The notes under the pieces are model-generated. The model searched no databases. It was not told the origin of the DNA and saw only the letters and a list, made by a program, of their open reading frames with translations. The translations under genes were made by a program, and so were the position numbers. A DNA stretch of 51,714 bases. Source: a virus. Location of the stretch: positions 1 through 51,714 of IMG/VR virus record IMGVR_UViG_3300043448_000382. One strand, given 5' to 3'. Shown here one piece after another: positions 30,101 through 40,200 of this stretch. The stretch's first letter is position 1. Every line of letters starts with the position of its first letter.

Positions 30101-31202
30101 AGGATTAAATGACACAATAACTCGTAGTAGTCCAGTGCAAATTGGTAATAGTAGTTGGACAACTGTTGCTCACAATTTATCACATACTATAGCTGTTAAA
30201 GTAGATGGCACATTGTGGGCTTGGGGACTAAATTCTGATGGTAGACTAGGGGATAATTCAATCATTAGTAAATCAAGTCCTGTATTAGTTTCAGGTGACA
30301 GGAGTAATTACGTACAAGTAGCAGCTGGACAAGGAATGGGCTATGCTATTACTTCTGATAATACATTATATGCTTGGGGAAGAAATAATGAAGGACAATT
30401 GGGCCAAAGTAACCTAGTAACCGTTTCTAATCCGGTGCAAGTTACTGGAAATTGGACAAAGGTAGCTGCCACAAACTCAAGTGCTGCAGCAATAGATAAT
30501 ACCGGAATATTATACACTTGGGGAGGAGGCAGCGCCGGCCAGTTAGGAACTAATACAACAATCAATAGATCATCACCTAGTCAACTTGCAGCAGGTTTTA
30601 ATACATTTGTTTGGACTGATGTTGCAGGTGGCATAACACACGTGACTGCGCTACGTAATAACGGAGCACTATATAGTTTTGGTGCAAACAACGTTGGACA
30701 ATTAGGAGATAATAGTTTAATTAGTAAATCAAATCCTTCAATTATACAAGGTACAACTAGCTGGGCACAAATAGGTAGTGCAAGTAATTTAGGATATGCT
30801 AAAGACTCAAATGGAAGAATATGGTCATGGGGTCAATGGCAAAATGGATTAGGAGGTAATAATACTCCCACTGGTATTATTTCTTCACCTATACAAATAA
30901 GTAGCAGTAGTTTTAATTCTATTATAGGTTCTGGGCAGGCAGCATTTGCAATTAGAAGTGATGGTATTTTGTTTGGTTGGGGAAATCAGGGTACTTATGG
31001 AGTGGTAGGGGATGGCACACAAGTGACAAAATCAAGTCCTACACAAATCGGAAATAATAATGAAATAAATACATTAACACCTGTGCAAATTGCAGGTAGC
31101 TGGAATATAGTAAACTCAGGTACACAATTTACATTAGCAAGAGATATTAATAATAATCTTTATGCATGGGGACAAGACAGTTCAGGACAATTAGGTTTAT
31201 AA
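24108..31202 (+). CDS. Giant RCC1-repeat protein (2364 aa)
   Basis: Apart from about 20 N-terminal residues, the protein is a continuous array of about 47 RCC1-type units of about 50 residues (my count by eye). The pattern is SW..VSAG..H..AI..DG.LY / AWGLN..GQLG / D.T..NRSSPVQIG. RCC1 units form blades of beta-propellers; here that implies a chain of several propellers. No transmembrane segment or other domain is visible. Units 10, 20, 23, 26, 28 and 39 lack the usual GQLG...SSPVQIG loop or carry a shortened one before the next SW. The frame ends at TAA in mid-unit, right after GQLGL, and the next frame begins at the following base in the same register. RCC1 family members in eukaryotes regulate Ran, but nothing supports that here. 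A host-adhesion role is inferred from position. The ribosome site is weak. Confidence 0.9.
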   Translation: MLLKEILLTSTQYNIQKTSNKLFVWGLGTSGQDTTVDYTFSLAQLSAGASHAIALTSDNRILTWGLNNTGQLGINDTINRSYPVQVGLKGWKRVAAGDSHSVAIRGDGSLFAWGLGTSGQLGYGIAGTRSSPVQVTTPSISWLTLAAGVNSTLGISNDLKLYAWGLNNAGQLGDTTTISKSSPVPIGTSSWSQVAVGASFAGGLLVGGELFTWGLNSSGQLGLGDTTNRNSPVQVGSSLWLKLSMGAGHTVAIRDDSLGYAWGLNNAYQLGDGTTTNRNSPVQIDTTLVTSWKSVSAGTSFTLGIGADEGTNNKLYAWGLASSYQLGTTVTINRSVPIQITTGSWSLIAAGGLFSVATNDNKFLYHWGSGAGGVGGDGRTLTRSSPTLVSFSQTISQSSPIQIGTDSWSTISAGTNFFAGIKSDGLLYSWGVNNVGQLGINSTLNRSSPVQIGTSSWTSVKAGSSASIAIRSDSTLWGWGNVLDYYGGVPPQRSWIDTVGHSNAKFALRSDNTIWGWGQNNNGILSTNDTINRSSPVQIGSAINWKKLGAPADFYSTFYAIATDDTAYAVGSGLNGEFGNNTVISRSNITQVMPDKTWSEIGGGMGITTDGKLWTWGYNINGTLGIGDTINRSSPTQILSGTSFTFIAGGYNHVFAISTTGTLYGIGRNTAGELGNNTTISRSSPVTLVAPFDTYSWIQVASGAADATSTAGHTLAIRDDFTLWSWGLNNVGQLGINTTINRSSPVTSIASPNSWLQIAAGNSRSVAINYSGFMLAWGLNSASQLGDGTSINRSSPVVTDSAAANVYRYINLSADWFGTAAIREDGTLYVWGTNNLGNLGDGTTVGKTLPTVQNAVTQLSSPVQIGSASNYTQISAGNSFYGAIDSTGALYTWGINTSGQLGQATPANNTRLIPSRLRDALSNDNTSSWTLVSAGNNHALAITVDGKLFAWGNNASSQLGDDTVVSKSIAVQIGLSYAGAAITSWRYASAGNAHSLAIDNNYNFYGWGLNNAGQIGVVTEAYSWKQVSTGSTNYAAAIRQDDTLWIWGFGTSGQLGLGDTINRSSPTQIAGSWSQISTTLSSVGITAGISDDSKLYMWGNNAFWSLGTGDSINRSSPTLIGNSSWSQVSVGWYHTLAIDAQGRLFGWGLGTALNSSTAPFSWTTVSENTSSVTAIRNDGLLFTWGLNSSGQLGNGTTINQSSPVQIGTSSWLTVSSGGDHMLGITSDYRLFAWGGNGGYQLGDTTNVNKSSPVLISGPSWTQVAAGNSYSMALKSDSTLWAWGLGLSGQLGTLTESKSWTDVSAGSSTSLAVRSDNTLWGWGLNTGYQIGDGSSVTKSSPVQVQGSLSWNKVSSGVNHTLGITNNGALYGWGTATTGATGNYFPLYSWTMITSTSGANLIAIRSDGSLWVLGTNTNGVLGLGDAVSRSNFVQVGSSSYIYVNAGYYNTFAITTDYKLFGWGDNTYGQLGDNTTVSKSSPIQIGVGSSWIAATAGSFHSLLLRSDYTLWSAGWNSNGQLGLGDIIDRSSITQVSSESYTVICAGQLHSAGIRSDSTLWTWGYNSAGQLGVSGNIYRSSPTQVTVPGTGPWLAVSAADTYTLGISGLGLGTPYSVYAWGGNSGGATGLGVSTGQNQTPVLAKAGAAGASFIQISTGRENNIYQNSMALASNGKLWMWGYGNSGEIGDNDNLSRSSPSLVAGSTSWSQIPNGTGGQVSLAIANDNTLYRWGSTIVGAFETDPVSTPSNPVQIGDNTIFNAFGYPAFTINSEPGQGSWTSVSAGNSFSLGIKENKLYAWGQNTSGQLAQGDTIARLSPTQVGLNDWSVIATSETNNFAGAIDSTNTLFLWGVNTNYQLGDGTTVSKSSPVAVFATGTSSYVQVSVGASHTLAVQNDGTLWAWGSNANSILGLGNTETRSIPTQIGTDSNWSLVSAGSDHSMAIKTNNTLWGWGSNVLGQIGLLTTTYSWTLVSQAGGDANSSFAIRNDGLLFAWGQNNVGQLGLNDTITRSSPVQIGNSSWTTVAHNLSHTIAVKVDGTLWAWGLNSDGRLGDNSIISKSSPVLVSGDRSNYVQVAAGQGMGYAITSDNTLYAWGRNNEGQLGQSNLVTVSNPVQVTGNWTKVAATNSSAAAIDNTGILYTWGGGSAGQLGTNTTINRSSPSQLAAGFNTFVWTDVAGGITHVTALRNNGALYSFGANNVGQLGDNSLISKSNPSIIQGTTSWAQIGSASNLGYAKDSNGRIWSWGQWQNGLGGNNTPTGIISSPIQISSSSFNSIIGSGQAAFAIRSDGILFGWGNQGTYGVVGDGTQVTKSSPTQIGNNNEINTLTPVQIAGSWNIVNSGTQFTLARDINNNLYAWGQDSSGQLGL

Positions 31203-31205
31203 ATG
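31200..31205 (+). other. TAA-ATG seam between two in-register RCC1 frames
   Basis: The TAA stop of the 2364-residue frame is followed at once by ATG in the same reading register. On the protein level the sequence runs GQLGL, stop, MPINSPVILG, where a normal unit reads GQLGLGDTINRSSPVQIG. The stop therefore lies inside an RCC1 unit, with its two halves on either side. No strong Shine-Dalgarno is visible before the ATG; only weak AGG-type stretches are present. This could be a coupled stop-start, a readthrough stop, a recent mutation or a sequencing error. Confidence 0.8.
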
Positions 31206-34200
31206 CCAATAAATTCACCAGTCATATTAGGAAATAGATTACCATATAATTTACCGCAACCACAAAAAGTTGACAACAATAGTTGGTCACAGGTAAGTGC
31301 ATTCAATAATTTTACTGTAGGATTACAATCTAATAGTTTACTATATGCATGGGGTACAAATAATGTTAATCAAGTTGGTGATGGTACTACACTAAACAAA
31401 TCAATACCGGTGCAAATTTCAACTAGTAGTTTCTCACAAATAAGTGCAGGTTTTGATCACGCAGCAGCTATAACATCAGACAACTATCTTTACGTTTGGG
31501 GTAATAGTCTAAGTACCTTCGTTCAAACTTATATTTTTTCTTGGACCTCAATATCTACACGTTGGAATCATAATATTGCTATTAGAAACGATGGTTTATT
31601 ATTTACTTGGGGATTAAATTCTAGTGGTCAATTAGGTGATAATACAACAATAACTAAATCTAGTCCTGTGCAAATAGGCACTAGCAGTTGGAATTTTGTA
31701 GCAGCAGGCAATGATCATAGTATTGCTGTAATTGGTAAAGATTTATATGCTTGGGGTAGCGGAGCATTTTTACAAAACGGTGCTACAATAAATCGTAGTA
31801 GTCCTGTATTAATTTCTTCATTACCTGTAAGTTTTGTATCAGTAAGCGCAGGTAATCAATTTAGTACTTTTGTACTAGAAGATGGTTCACTCTATACGTT
31901 TGGTAGAAATAATGTTTACCAGTTAGGAGATCAAACTACTGTTGATAGAAGTAATCCAGCAACAATAGGAACTGAACGTAGCTATACAATGGTAAATGCA
32001 GGAAGTGATCACTCACTTGCAATAGACACTGCTAAACAATTATATCTATGGGGAAACAATTTAAGTACTATTGCACCTATACCAACAATAGCGCAAAGTT
32101 GGAGCTTACTAAAAATAAGTTCAAGCGCACTTAACACTATAGGAATCACAACTGATAATAGAGGATACGTTTGGGGAAGAAATGATTACGGGCAGATAGG
32201 TGATAACACTACAATAAATCAACGTTCAAGCCCGGTACAATTAGGATTCGGAACTAGTAGTTATACACAAGTTGCGGTAAACAGATATAATACAGGCGCA
32301 ATTGATAGTTTAGGTAGACTATATGTTTGGGGATTAAATGATCAGGGTCAAGTGGGTGATGGATCCATTGCAAACAAATCAAATCCTGTGCAAATTGATT
32401 ATTTGAATAAGAGTTATGTGCAAGTTGAATTCGACCCTCGCCAAAATACTATTGCTATAGATTCTGATTATAAATTATGGGCCTGGGGTCAAAACGTATC
32501 AGGATCAATGGGTATCGCACCTAATACAGCCCAGTCATGGAAACAAATGGCATTCGGATTTCAACATACGGTTGCCATTAGGTCTGACGATACACTTTGG
32601 ACATGGGGTCGTAATGCTGAAGGTCAATTAGGAATAGGAACTACAACAAATAGAAGTTATCCAGTGCAAATAGGTTCCAGTAGTTGGAAATTTGCAACTG
32701 CAGGAAATTTTACAAGTTTTGCTATAGATGTTAACGATAATTTATATGCATGGGGTACAGGTACAAATGGACAATTAGGGGATAATAGTACAGTAAGCAA
32801 GTCTACACCGACAGCAGTGTACCAAACAACGGGGACAGCTAGTCAATACACACAAGTAAGTTCATCAGGTACTCACACTGTAGCAATTGACAATTTAGGT
32901 AGGGCATGGGCTTGGGGTTTAAACAATGTAGGACAATTAGGTGATGTTACAGTAACTCAAAGATCAAGACCTGTATTAGTATCTTTACCAGTAGGGGTAT
33001 CTGCGTCTATGGTGCAAGCAGGATATCCTAGTGCTGGTTCTGCATATCATTCATTAGTTCTTTCAACCACAAATGCGTTATATGCTTTTGGATATAATGG
33101 CACAGGTGCTCTTGGAGATAATACAACGGTTAATAGATCAAGTCCTGTTCAAATAGCCGCAGACAATTCTTGGACATTTGTTCATGCAGGAGCCGAAGTT
33201 TCAGGGGCTATTAGAAGTGACGGAGAACTATTTGTTTGGGGTTATAACGTAAGCGGACAATTAGGACAAAACGATACAATTGATAGAAGTAGCCCAACTT
33301 TAGTTACAGGATTACCGGACATTGTAAAAGATGTGGTTAGTCAAAGAAATGGAATTCAAGCACTTTTACAAAATGACACATATTGGGCGTGGGGTAATAG
33401 TGTCCCTATAGAAAGTAATATACGCTCTACTCCGGTTCAAGTAGGCAATGAAAGCGACTGGCTACAATTAATAATGACTAAGGGAGGTGTTGGTGGTGGT
33501 GGTACCTACGGTGCTATAAAAAATAATTATCTAGCATATGTTAGTGGTCAATACGGGTTAATACAAGGAAATGGTAATGTTCAAACAGCAGCGAATGTGA
33601 GTTTCGCACTAGTTGGATATGTAAACAACCTTACAGCAGGTATTTTAGCAAATTATTCAAGTCCAACACAAGTAGCAAGCACAAGTAGTTGGATACAATT
33701 AACAAAAGGACAGACATTTAGTGCTGCTATAGACAGTAATTATAAATTATTTACTTGGGGTCTCAATAATCTTTCTCAATTAGGCGATTCAGGCACAGTT
33801 GATAAATGGAGTCCAACACAAGTAGATAACAATAGTTGGATTAGTGTAAGTGCAGGTGATAATCATGTACTAGCAGTTCGTGCTGACAATACACTATGGA
33901 CTTGGGGTAGTTCAACTGCAATAAGTTTAGTGGTAGAACCTCAATCATGGAACAATGTAAGTATAGGTTCTAATTATACATTAGCTATTGATTCTAAAGG
34001 TGTATTATGGGCCTGGGGTCTTAATAGTTCAGGTCAATTAGGTATAAGTTCAACTCTTAATAGGAGTAGTCCTGTATTAGTCGGAGTAACAACAGCGATA
34101 AGAGATAATATAGTTCAAAGTAATTACACACAAGTTATTGCTGGAGCAAGTCATGCAATGGTTCTCGATAACAATAATAAACTATATACATGGGGTCTTA

Positions 34201-37200
34201 ACACTGCAGGTCAGTTAGGAAATAGTACAACAATTGATCGTTCTTATCCAATACAACTGGGTGAATATAGTTGGCAACAGGTTGTGGCAGGCACTGATCA
34301 TACGATGGCAATAGATTTTAATGGATCATTGTATGGTTGGGGACAATACTCAAGTGGTCAAGTTGGCATTTACGATACAGATTATTCTTGGATACAAATT
34401 GCTGCCGGCATAGGTTTACGCGGAGACAATACTCTTTGGACATGGGGAGCAAATGATAATGGTCAGTTGGGTAACAACTCAATATTTGCAACCTTTAGTC
34501 CTGTACAAATTGGATCTAACGATTGGATAGCTATTAGTACTCCGCACGAACAAAACACAGGTATGAGAGGAGCTATCAAATCTGATTATACATTATATGT
34601 TTGGGGAGACAATAGTTACGGACAACTAGGTTTAAGTGACACTATTAATAGAAGTAGTCCTGTGCAACTTGATGGTAGTTGGAGTCAAATAAGTAATCAA
34701 TTAAGATTTACCGTTGGACTACGCACAGACGGAACAATTTGGACATGGGGAGAAAATCCAAATGGACAACTAGGTGATAATAGTACTATTGCTAAGTCAA
34801 GCCCTGTTGCATTAGGATCACCATTCAATACTAGTTCGTGGACACAAGTGTCAGCAAGCTTAACTCATACAGTTGCATTACGCACTGATGGTGCGATCTA
34901 TGCATGGGGATTAAACAGTAGCGGCGCAATTGGCGATAACACTTCTTTAAACAGATCAGTACCAACAGCACTTGTTGCGCCATTTGCAGCGAGTAGTTTT
35001 ACAATGGTAAGTGCTGGCGGCGTAAGTTCGTTTGCAATCAGACTAGGTGGTTCATTATTTGCTTGGGGATTAAACTCAAATGGCCAATTGGGTATCAATC
35101 TAAGTGTAAACAAATTAAGTCCAGTGCAAATAGGTGTAAGCAGCTGGAGTATGGTAGCTGCTGGTCGTTTAAATGGATATGCGATTGATATTAATAATAG
35201 ATTGTTTGGTTGGGGAAGTAATAGCTCAGGTGAGTTAGGCGATAATACATCTATAACTAAATCAAGTCCTGTACTTATAGGTGCTGGAACATCTTTTGTT
35301 AATGTAGGATCAAGATTCGCTGCAGCGAATAATAATGTTGCATATGTTTGGGGCGACAACACAGGTATATTAGATACAAATATTGTAAATTCAACTGTAA
35401 CAGCATCAAGTCCTATACAAGTAGGCGGATATAGATGGCCTGCAAATAAATACTGGTCACCACAAAAAATAAACAACAGTAGTTATAATTTTGTATCAGC
35501 AGGTAACTCTTATACAGTTGCACTTAACATTGATGATCTATTATATGGTTGGGGTGATGGATCAACTGGTATTTTTGCTGAACAGGCAAGTAACTTTGAT
35601 AGTAAGAGTTCTCCAGTTCAAATAACAACTAGTAGTTTTAATGCTATCAGTGCAGGATATGATCATTTACTCGCTATTAAAAATGACGGAACACTATGGA
35701 CATGGGGTAATTCTGCAGCAATTAGTTTAACCGTGCAACCATTTTCATGGACAAGTGTAAGTATTGGTAACTCTCACATGTTAGCAATACGTAGTGATGG
35801 TGCATTGTTTACTTGGGGAATAGGCACAAGCGGTCAGTTAGGATATGGAACTGCAGGCAGCAGATCAAGTCCAACAGTTGTTGGTACTAGCAGCTGGAGT
35901 ATGGTATATGCTGGAAATAATTTCTCATTAGGAATTGATGCTAATGATAGATTATTTGGTTGGGGATTAAACACATCATATCAATTAGGCATTGGACTAA
36001 GCACAAACAGATCAAGTCCTACGCTAATAACTTCTGGTAGTTGGATAGGATTAGCAGCAGGTGATACACATGCATTTGCAGTGCGCTCTGATAATAAACT
36101 GTTTGGATGGGGTAACAATAACGTAGGGCAAATTATGCCTTACGGAGAATATAGTGAAAATAGTGTTTCAAATCCAGTATCAATTGGTCAGCTAACTTTT
36201 AACACCGGTTATTTAACAGCAGGTTATATTCGTAAAACCACTGGACAATTGTTTATGTGGGGCTTAGGGGGAAGTGGTCAATTAGGACAAATAACGAACA
36301 CTATTGATAGGTCAAATCCAACGTCGTTGGGAACAGATGCTTTACAACTTAGATTAATTGTTGGACAAGGTGGCGGTGGCGGAGCTTTTAATAGAGATGG
36401 TGGTGGAGGTGGTGGCGGCACTGGAATTGAATTTGCGACTAGTCAATTCCCTATACTAGTTGCTGGTGGTGGAGGCGGCGGCTCAAGCACTAGAGGTGGC
36501 GGCGGCGGTGGATCCAGCGGTCAAAATGGAGAATATGTTTTCTTTGGTGGAGACAATTTTGGGGGCGGCGGTGGAACTCAAGTTGGGCCCGGCGCAGGCG
36601 GCGTTGGTCAAAGAGGAACAGGTAATTCTGGGTCTGGCCGAAACGGCGGTGCAGGAAGCGGGGCAGGAGGTACAGCACATGCCGGCGGCACTGGCTATGG
36701 TAATGGCGGTGTGGGTGGCAGAGATGTAAATGACACAGGAACTCCTGGAGGAGGAGGCGGTTACTTTGGTGGCGGTGCTGGTGGATTCTATCAAGGAGCT
36801 ACCGGCGCTGGCGGCGGATCGGGATATTATAATCCTAATTTTGTGACTAGTGGAGTTATTGTTACAGGTAATTATAACACACCAGGTATTTCTTCTAGTT
36901 TAGGAAATGTATATTTAGGTGGAAGTGGCGGATCAACAAGTGGTGGATCAGATGGATATCTATTGATAGATTTATCCAGTGAAACGATTCCTGCAGGAAA
37001 TTTATTCATTAACATCAGTCCTGCAATTTCAGGTAAAACTACTTGGACAAAAGCTGACGGAAATTTGATTATATCCACCAATGGTACATATACACTTAAT
37101 GTAGCGCAAAGTTTTAACGCTCCTACTTACTTATGGGGAGCAGGTGGAGGATCTACGAGTGCGACTGGCGGCGGAGGTGGTTTGGCTCAGGGAATAGTGA

Positions 37201-40200
37201 GTTACGGTCAGGGATTTGATGCGTGGAAACAAATATCAATCGGAGATAGGACAACAGCAGCTATACGAGCCGACAATCAGTTGTACATGTGGGGTTTAGG
37301 AACAAGTGGTCAGCTAGGATACGGTACTGCAGCAAATAGGTCAAGTCCAGTTCAAGTTGCTGGCGGAGGTAGTTGGAATTTTGTTTCTGTGGGCGTTAGT
37401 CATACTGCAGCGATAAAATCAGATGGTACACTTTGGTTGTGGGGTTCTAATTCTAATTCACAGTTAGGTGATGCTACTGCCATAAGTAAATCCAGTCCAG
37501 TGCAAGTTTATGGTGGTGGAAGTTGGACTTTTGTGGATGCTGGATTAGAAAATACTATAGCGATTAACTCTAACAATATAGTGTATGCTTGGGGTAGAAA
37601 TTTAAATGGATCATTAGGAGATGGCACAACAATACAAAGAAGTGTGCCCACGCTTTTAGTATCTCCGTTCAACACAACTTCATTTACGATGGTAAAAACA
37701 GGTGGAGGATACACAACTTATGGCATCACAAGTTCAGGTCAATTATATACATGGGGAAATAACGCATCAAATCAATTAGGATTGGGTGATGCAATTAATA
37801 GATCAAATCCAACTTTAGTGCAAAATGTAGCAGGAGATCCAATACCAAATAACTATGGTTCTTGGACAGATGTAGATGTTGGTCAAAGTCATGGTGCTGG
37901 AATTAATAACGGAAAATTATACACTTGGGGGTCTGGTGCGAATGGTGTTTTAGGTAACGGTACTACAACAAGTCGTTCGGTGCCAACTCAGATAGGTCAA
38001 GGTTATTCTTGGTTAGCAGTCAGTGTAGATAAAGTACAAAGTTTAAATTCATATTTCTTACGTAGTGATTACAGCACATGGATTACTGGATTTGGCAACA
38101 ACGGAACTATTGGTGACAATTCAATAATTAGTCGTTCTGATCCAGTAATTGTAGGTACCGCAGCTAATACTACAACGATCTCTGTTCCAACCCAAATAGG
38201 TACAAGTAGCTGGAGTCAGATAAGTGCAGGATTAAGTTACAGTGCAGGTATTAATAATAATGGACAGTTATACACATGGGGTCTTAATAATTTAAATCAA
38301 CTAGGTAATGTAAACACTATTAATAGAAATGATGCCTACGTTCAATTGGCTGGTAGTTGGAGTAAAGTAAGTGCAGGTATCAATCATGTGTTAGGACTTA
38401 AAACTGATAATACATTATGGACCTGGGGTAATAGCTTAGGAATCATATTAAGTAATCTAACACCTGCAAGTTGGGCAAGTATAGCATCAGGTAATGCAAG
38501 TCATGTGGCTGCTATTAGAAGTGATGGTATGTTGTTCACATGGGGCTTAAACACTTCAGGTCAATTAGGTGACACAACAACAATTAATAAGTCAAGTCCT
38601 ACACAAATTGGTACAGAAAGTTGGTCAATCGTTGCAGTATCAACATCAAATACACTAGCGGTTAAAGCAGGTGATGGTGGCTTATGGGCGTGGGGAAATA
38701 ATACTAATGGACAATTAGGTGATCTTACAGCCATAAGTAAATCTAGTCCAGTGTTTGTTGCTTATGGTAGTTGGACTCAAATATCAGTTGCAAATCACGT
38801 AGTCGGAATTCAAAACAATGATACATTATATGTTTGGGGCCGCAATAACGAAGGCCAACTAGGATTAAATGACGCAATATCAAGATCAGCCCCTGTACAG
38901 GTTAGAACATCAGTTACTTCTGTAATTGATGGAAGCAACAATGCATTTACACCAACAGTTACTGGAACTGTATATGGTAGTGCATTGTATCAACCATTTA
39001 CTGGCGCAGTTACAATTCAAATGGGAACAGCAGGATCAGCAGGTAGTCCCGGATCATATTTAACCTATGCAAGTAATGCAGCGTTGGCACTTAACTCAGC
39101 AGCATGGACAATTGAATTTTGGTTATATGCTACATCATTACAGGACATAAATTTAGGAGTTCCATTTCTTATACAAAATGGAGCGAATGGATCAGGTAAC
39201 TGGGCTATTGTTATACTAGGAAATAGTAGTCCACTAACTAACGATATTAGGTGGTACAAAACAGATGGCTCAACTGTTAACATTGTAACTAATATTTCTT
39301 TAAATACATGGTACCACGTTGCAGTAGTTTTATCCTCAAGCACTATTTACCTATATGCAAACGGTAGTTTAGTTACAAGTTTTGCAAGTGGAGGCTATGC
39401 TACGCAAGCTGCGGTTACGGTTGGTGGTGGCCCTAACTCAAGCATAGGGACTGAGGTCTCTTATACGGCTGGCTATCTTTCAAATATACGTATAGTAAAA
39501 AATGTTGCAGTATACACAGGTAATTTTACAGTACCTACAAGTCCATTACAAAAAACACAAAGTGCAGGCGTAAATATAAGTGCAATTACTGGGTCTGATA
39601 CATCACTATTAATTGCGAACGATTCAAACTCTGTAGTGTACCCGTCATTTACTGCAGCACAAGCTTCAGAAAGCAATTTCACAGTGGCAATAGGCAGTAA
39701 TTCTTTATATAGTTGGGGAACTAATAACGTAGGACAATTAGGATTAGCAGATAATAGTTCAACTATTAGTAGATCAAACCCAACTCAAGTTGCCGCAATA
39801 CCTGGCATAAGTTATACGTCACTGAGTGTTGGCACAAACCATACACTTGCATTAGATAGCACAAATAAAGTTTGGACGTGGGGAGATGGTGCTAGTATAG
39901 GTGCAGATTTTAATAGTTGGACACAAATTTCATCAGGTGAACTTTTCACATTAGCATTACGTAGTGATGGTAGATTGTTTTCATGGGGATATAACGCTCA
40001 TGGTCAATTAGGTATAGGTGATGTAACTTATAGATCAAATCCAGTGCCTGTGGGATCAAACAGTTATTCTTTAATCACTGCTGGAAAATATAATGGTTAT
40101 GCTGCAACAGAATCTGGTTTAGTTTATGGTTGGGGAAATAATGCATACGGAGCGGTTGGTGATAACACAACCGTAAATAAAACTAGTCCAGTATTATTGA

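Noticed and set aside
34898-35476. Antisense open frame of 192 codons
   Set aside because: It is the mirror of RCC1 units. Similar antisense frames with the same P..P.L.NPHAY-like pattern occur opposite many other units.
36460-36794. Open frames on both strands in the glycine-rich segment
   Set aside because: GGN-rich DNA has few stop triplets in any frame. The giant frame is continuous through it and matches a known domain type.
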